A DNA stretch of 64,000 nucleotides from Daucus carota subsp. sativus (Eukaryota > Streptophyta > Magnoliopsida > Apiales > Apiaceae), in the NCBI RefSeq assembly GCF_001625215.2, contig NC_030381.2:50925214-50989213 (forward strand), written 5' to 3'. This document shows, one piece after another, positions 59,377 to 64,000 of the stretch. Below the pieces are notes generated by a model that saw only the letters and a program-made list of their open reading frames with translations, was not told the DNA's origin and did not search any database. The translations under genes and the position numbers were made by a program. Numbering within the stretch: position 1 is the stretch's first letter; each line of letters opens with the position of its first letter.

Positions 59377-59583
59377 TTAAGTGTATCTTTCAAATACTGA
59401 TGTTAAAGTCTCATCTGGATTAGACTTGAATGTCTCATACTGAGAAGTTAGCATGTACAATCTGTTTTCCATAACCTCCTCCGTTTCTTCTATAAATAGT
59501 TGGCAACCTATAATTTGATGGCTCATGTCATTATCTATCGATTCCACTATAATGAGTCGAAAGCCCATATTCAATCTCATCAT
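59377..59583 (-). mobile_element. Ty1/copia gag fossil fragment
   Basis: Minus-strand open stretch with LYMLTSQYETFKSNPDETLT, typical of copia-type gag (UBN2-like). No LTRs or pol follow; a broken fossil, duplicated at 47395-47530. Confidence 0.55.
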
Positions 59584-60126
59584 TTTTTCTTAGGCTCTGT
59601 ATATTTGGCGGGAGTAGACCTTTGAAGAATCCTAGCTACTACCAGCTGTAATAGCTGTTTCCGGAACTATTTTCATTAGAATAAATGGACCATTCTGAAA
59701 AATTCCTATATATATTGGATCCCAAGCAAGTTATTTTTTTTTCCTTCATAAATTGTAGTTCTGTCTGTCAAAAGGTAAAGTCTTGATACTACTGGTCTTC
59801 TGGTCACTCATGACTAATTAATCAAATATTAATTAAAATTCAAAAATTCCAAGGATTGAAAATTTTAAAAATTTAAAATTTTGATTTTATAATATATAAG
59901 ATGACTTTAAAAGATATTTAATTATTTAATTAATAACTTTTATACCTGAATATCAAAAAATTTATCCAAACACATAAATTATAATTTCATTTTCACATGA
60001 AGCACTTTTTTAAATTAAACAAAACAGTCCAGAATTAACCTAAGCTTTATTATTATTGAAGAAAGGTGTTCAAAACCTCTGCCGTGAGGAGGATGAACTT
60101 TTTGCAATCTGGTCATGTGCGACTAA

Positions 60127-60499
60127 GAGCAAGTCCAACAGTGTTCTAGTTGGAACCCTAAATATAATATAAAAAATTATGTCCTAATAGTTTAGGACAT
60201 ATTCAACTAACTTCAACTCCAACAATATGTCTTATTTTCACTATATGTTTAATATTTTAATATTAAAAGTTCACTTTCATCATTAAAACATAATATAAAA
60301 TAGAGAGAGAAAGAGAGTGTTGGTAAAAATTTATTATAAAATATGGGATAGGGCAAGGAGAGAGAGTGCCTCAAAAATAGGATTTGAATGGGTTGTCCTA
60401 GTGATATAGGGCATCACTAGGACATTGTTGGATCAAATTTTTTCATAAAATGCCCTATATTATGATTTAAGACACCAAATAGGGCAGTTGGACTTGCTC
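60127..60499. mobile_element. Tourist-like MITE with empty site in copy 1
   Basis: GAGCAAGTCCAACAGTGTT left and GGCAGTTGGACTTGCTC right, TAA on both sides (60124-60126, 60500-60502). The copy 1 site near 48180-48190 reads 'gactaaaaaccc' with one TAA. An older relative is at 10320-10764. Confidence 0.85.
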
Positions 60500-61252
60500 T
60501 AAGAACCCAGGTGCCGGAATTTATAATTGTGAATTTAGGTTCACCAACTCTTAAACCCCGCGTTATAATATAAAGAAAACATTGACTTGCTTCTTTAACA
60601 TATTTGCATATTTCTTCGTCGATTATAAAATTCCCACCCGAATCAGTTACATAAGCACTGAAGCAGTGTTGCCAACGAAAATACTACGGAGTAGTAAGCG
60701 ACTAGCGTTCACGTTTCTCCTGACTGCAGCATTTGGCCGTTTGACCATATCTTTGTCAACGAGTATATATATAGTCCTGTTAATATTTGGTTTATTTCCA
60801 ATATAATGCACAGTCTTTGAATATTGAGCAATTATCGGAAATTTTCGTAATTTCGTATAGCTCATAGCGTCGCAATCATATTCCGTCACGGGTTAATAAT
60901 TTTTTTACAGAGATAAACGATAAATATCTACGTTTACAATACTTCCACTGAAGTTTAATTGATACTCAACATCTTCTTATTTTCATGTTTCTAATCAAAC
61001 ACAAAATGTGAATATAATCCTAGAACTCAATGGTAGCATAACATGCTTCTTTCATTTTAAAATAGGGTTCGCTTTATATTTAGAAAACACAAATTTTTAT
61101 ATATTATTTTTCAGATTTATTTTTTTGAATAAGATTTTAACCTCAATATTTTATAAAAAGAATATTGAATAATAATATCGATATATAATATATAAGAATA
61201 TACTTTTTACATCTCAAATTACGGGTAAAAATTCAACGTGCATATTATTTTA

Positions 61253-61420
61253 GAACGGAGGAAATATATTTTACAATCCAAATTAATGACCTCAGAAATA
61301 AAAAGTCGTTGATTGCTCAACCTTATTACTCGATAAGAATGGAGGAAATATATTTTACAATCCAAATTAATAACCTCAGAAATAAAAAGCCATTGATTGC
61401 TCAACCTTATTATTTTAATA
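61253..61420. repeat. 84 bp tandem duplication
   Basis: 'ggaggaaatatattttacaa' starts near 61257 and again near 61341, and the units agree to 'tgctcaaccttatta'. Copy 1 (48903-48985) has one unit. Confidence 0.8.
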
Positions 61421-61512
61421 ATTCCCGGAGTGAGTCAAAGTCGAACCTAGGTGTACCGGGGTAACGAAAGATAAACCCACCACTTTGAGTTATCCGATTG
61501 TGTTGTATGATA
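61420..61512 (-). mobile_element. Second tRNA-derived SINE, diverged
   Basis: On the minus strand GGATAACTCAAAGTGGTGGG (box A-like) and TAGGTTCGACTTTG (box B-like) match the SINE at 56919-57021 in order and spacing. Absent from copy 1 near 49000-49055. Ends are approximate and no clear target duplication was found. Confidence 0.6.
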
Positions 61513-61605
61513 TTGATTTAATTTGTTTTGCTGTAAACTTAGTTGGCTCCCACTAACTTGAAATCTTATAGCTCACGTATATAAAACTAATAATAAGTTG
61601 TGTAT

Positions 61606-62032
61606 ATAGTTTAATTTTAAATATATTTTTAAGCCATAAAACAATGTTCTTTGAAATCGGGTACAGCTTGCTACTGTCTAGTGTCTAGTGGTACATTAAT
61701 TTATAGTGTTGAAAAGAACTCGGCTTAAAATGAATCGTTGATTAGTTAATATGATTACTTATAACTACAAACAATCAACACAATTAAATCTCACTCTACA
61801 ATCTACAAGCATGTCGACTCTTTTGTATTTTTATGCAGCATTTACGTTCTCCCGAAATATTGACCATGCAATTAGCTATTTCCATTATTAAAAAAAATAG
61901 TTATTTTTGATCCCCAAAACTAGTTCAAAATACAATATTTAACCGTTTAGAGTTCGAACAAAAATAATGCGGACCAACTAGTATACGGTCGAAAATAATT
62001 ACGTTCGAAATTGCCGGTCGAAAAGCATGAAT
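61606..62032. other. Intergenic between copy 2 end and gene f
   Basis: No repeat or gene recognised. It is the natural continuation of the block that copy 1 has lost. Confidence 0.4.
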
Positions 62033-62506
62033 TCATGCATAACTACACATTCCAAACACACAAACATCTCCCTTCTTGCACTTGTTATGACACCCACCAC
62101 AATGCTTTCTATCAAACGACGCATTTACACATTTCCCATTACAACATATTTCACTGTACTTGCATTTTTGCCCACACATTCCACAGTTTAGCCTGTCCTC
62201 CTTGACATTTACACATTTTTTCTTGCAACAATCCGGCCCGGCACTGCCCTTCACTCGACAGACTCTTGGGAATTTGTTGCAAGTGTAACTAGATGGCAGA
62301 CGCTTATTTCCTCGAAAGCGTCTGGATCTACGTAAGGAGGAACTCATGGTAGTCTCGTGGAGATCGGGTAGTATGATAGTGTCATCGGCATCAGATATTT
62401 TCGCGGTGACATTATGCGAATGGGTCTGATCTGATGATGCATGTGTAAATGTTGTACATATTGTTGCTAAGAGAACATTGAAAAAGAAGAGTTTGAGATG
62501 ATTCAT
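62033..62506 (-). CDS. STIG1-like secreted cysteine-rich protein, gene f (diverged)
   Basis: 157 residues, single exon. Signal peptide about 1-23 (LFFFNVLLATICTTFTHA), then a longer variable segment with a basic stretch (SLRRSRRFRGNKRL) and the 16-cysteine domain (76, 83, 93, 94, 98, 108, 111, 115, 121, 122, 126, 136, 139, 143, 149, 154) ending in GMCSYA. It differs from genes a-e at many non-cysteine sites, so it is an older paralogue at the edge of the array, and may be closest to the founder. The basic cluster could be a processing site. No strong TATA match was seen. Confidence 0.9.
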   Translation of the reverse strand: MNHLKLFFFNVLLATICTTFTHASSDQTHSHNVTAKISDADDTIILPDLHETTMSSSLRRSRRFRGNKRLPSSYTCNKFPRVCRVKGSAGPDCCKKKCVNVKEDRLNCGMCGQKCKYSEICCNGKCVNASFDRKHCGGCHNKCKKGDVCVFGMCSYA

Positions 62507-62599
62507 TCTTTTTGAATATGTAGATGTGGGAGTTTGAAGAGTTTAGTGTAGAAAATAAAGAGAGGAGAGGTGATTTAAATAATTTTAGTATGAAGGGGT

Positions 62600-63910
62600 T
62601 TTTATAAGGTTCTCCACAGAGTTGACATCTAAGAAGTTGCAAGTTGTTAAAAGTTTGGTGAAATGAATATAGAACAGTACCTTATTGTACGAGTTCATAT
62701 TGAATTCAAGAAAAAAAAATTGTAGACTTGCTGTGATACCCGGAGGATTAGGTGTCCTGTACCGGACACGGCCCAATTCTGCAATTCAATTTAGTGAGAC
62801 AAAATCTAAATTATCCAAAAATCATCTAAAAATGACATAAATACTCAAATTTTAGTTTTATTCAATTTTAATTGATTTTAGCTTAACCCGAAATCGACAT
62901 GTTTATCGACATGAACAAGATTTGTTATCAGAAATTATCGGAATTTCTTAATTGTTTCCTTCTTTCAAAATATATATTTCAAATCTTATATTAGAAATTC
63001 TCAAAGTTATTACTACAACTTTGCTGCAATGTAGTCTTGATGAGAATTTGCAGAGGAATATAATAAGAAAATTCAGTTTTGAAATTTGCCTTGCAAAGAC
63101 TTTGATATCTCATTTATTAATTTGGACTACAATATTTAACGAAATCAGAGTATATAACGAAACTAAAGAATTAGGCGGATATAATTTGGGATAAACGTCG
63201 ACTTGTGAACAGGAGATTGTGAAATCTTGGACTGGATAATGGATATGGTAGAAACTAGAAAGGAATGGGCACTAAAGTTTGGGTGCGAGCTGGTTTCAAC
63301 TTTAAGTCAGATGTTGACATGGCTTCCAAAATCCTGACGAAGGTGTTTGTTTCCCCCTCAAGTTGGTCCATTTCTAATACTAATTATAAATTGTTAATTT
63401 GTGTATAAATTCCAAAATCCTGGAGTCATATGTCCAGTATGAAGTATTAGCTTGTCCTCCAAGAACTGCAATTCCGGGGCTTCACTTTATTTCTCAGAAA
63501 ACTGGAAACACACTTGCTATTGCTGCATGCATGCTGATAATGTTTAATATTATGCTCAAAGGGAATAATAAACCTGAAATTAGTCTGCAAGTAGCATTTT
63601 CATCGAGTTTTCAGCATAAAAGATCTCAGGGTGCTGCATATCATCTTGGAGATCAAGATTGGATATAATAATGTAAGGATCAATATCATTTAGAGTTAGT
63701 TTACCAAGAAACTTTTACATGATGGTATCATCAATACCATGGCAGCTGCTTCCCTTGTGAAAAAAGATCACATGAAACATTAATTCACCAGGTAGACAGA
63801 ACACAGAAAAATATAACCAGCAACATATCAAGAAACATTAACATATTAATGCAAGTTCTAAGTAGCCTCTTTATCTTAAAAAATTCAACAGGTACAATAT
63901 TAATATTCTG
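62600..63910. other. Intergenic right of the array
   Basis: Short frames only, none convincing. No repeat ends recognised. Confidence 0.45.
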
Positions 63911-63913
63911 TTC

Positions 63914-64000
63914 AAAATAATACCAAGCCATCAATTTGCATCAACATCTGCCATTCTGCCTTGTCAAAGTTTAGTTTCTTCATGAACCATCGGACACTGT
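63914..64000 (-). other. Possible edge of a minus-strand gene
   Basis: The last 87 bases on the minus strand are open and read RWFMKKLNFDKAEWQMLMQI then DGLVLF and a stop. The composition suggests a real protein end or exon, but it is cut by the window edge and I do not recognise it. Confidence 0.25.

Larger units (their letters stand above)
51142..61605. repeat. Segmental duplication, copy 2
   Basis: Counterpart of 21376-49160. After removing insertions seen in only one copy, copy 1 is longer by about 3.2 kb, close to the 3.07 kb spacing of genes a and b, matching the loss or gain of one STIG1 unit. Confidence 0.85.

Noticed and set aside
62585-62776. Minus-strand frame upstream of gene f as an extra exon
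   Set aside because: Gene f already has a good start with signal peptide at 62506, and no splice site joins the frame in phase.

Overview
This is nuclear DNA of a flowering plant, most likely a eudicot. It is AT-rich and intergenic-heavy, with spliced genes (GT-AG introns), a group IIb WRKY factor, a kinase-less WAK-type wall protein, a plant pectate lyase, STIG1-type cysteine-rich peptides and a dense load of plant transposons (Athila-type Ty3 element, solo LTR, Stowaway, Tourist, hAT and Mutator MITEs, a CACTA end, tRNA-derived SINEs). I could not fix the family; an asterid is a guess.

Layout. 1-2.0 kb: an LTR fragment and two MITEs. 3.2-5.3 kb: WRKY gene, minus strand, five exons. 5.6-16 kb: gene-poor, AT-rich DNA with MITEs and one orphan exon. 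16.1-17.3 kb: WAK-like galacturonan-binding membrane protein without a kinase, plus strand. 18.4-18.9 kb: end of an unrecognised spliced gene. 20.2-21.6 kb: complete three-exon pectate lyase, minus strand. 23.8-62.5 kb: a minus-strand array of six STIG1-like genes, called a to f here, at 23.8, 26.9, 30.2, 52.5, 56.1 and 62.0 kb.

The array was built in two steps. A unit of about 3.1 kb (STIG1 gene plus upstream DNA holding a conserved block about 1.3 to 1.8 kb away in genes a, b and d) was repeated in tandem. Then a larger block running from inside the pectate lyase gene through several STIG1 units was duplicated: copy 1 is about 21.4-49.2 kb and copy 2 about 51.1-61.6 kb. The start of copy 2 cuts the second pectate lyase down to a 5' stub abutting a CACTA terminus. 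Gene d has an a-like 3' side and a b-like 5' side, as if the a/b pair had fused by unequal exchange; the length arithmetic agrees.

Because the two copies align, several later insertions have an empty counterpart in the other copy: a hAT MITE, a Mutator-type MITE, a Stowaway, the 11.16 kb Athila-type element and a 2.18 kb solo LTR in copy 1; a Stowaway, two SINEs and a Tourist element in copy 2. The Athila-type element has LTRs of equal length with one difference seen, so it is very young.

Functionally, the pectate lyase and WAK-type protein act on pectin in the wall, and STIG1 peptides are secreted and known in other plants for stigma exudate and pollen-tube signalling. Pollen-pistil or reproductive-tissue use of this cluster is an inference from family knowledge, not shown by the sequence.
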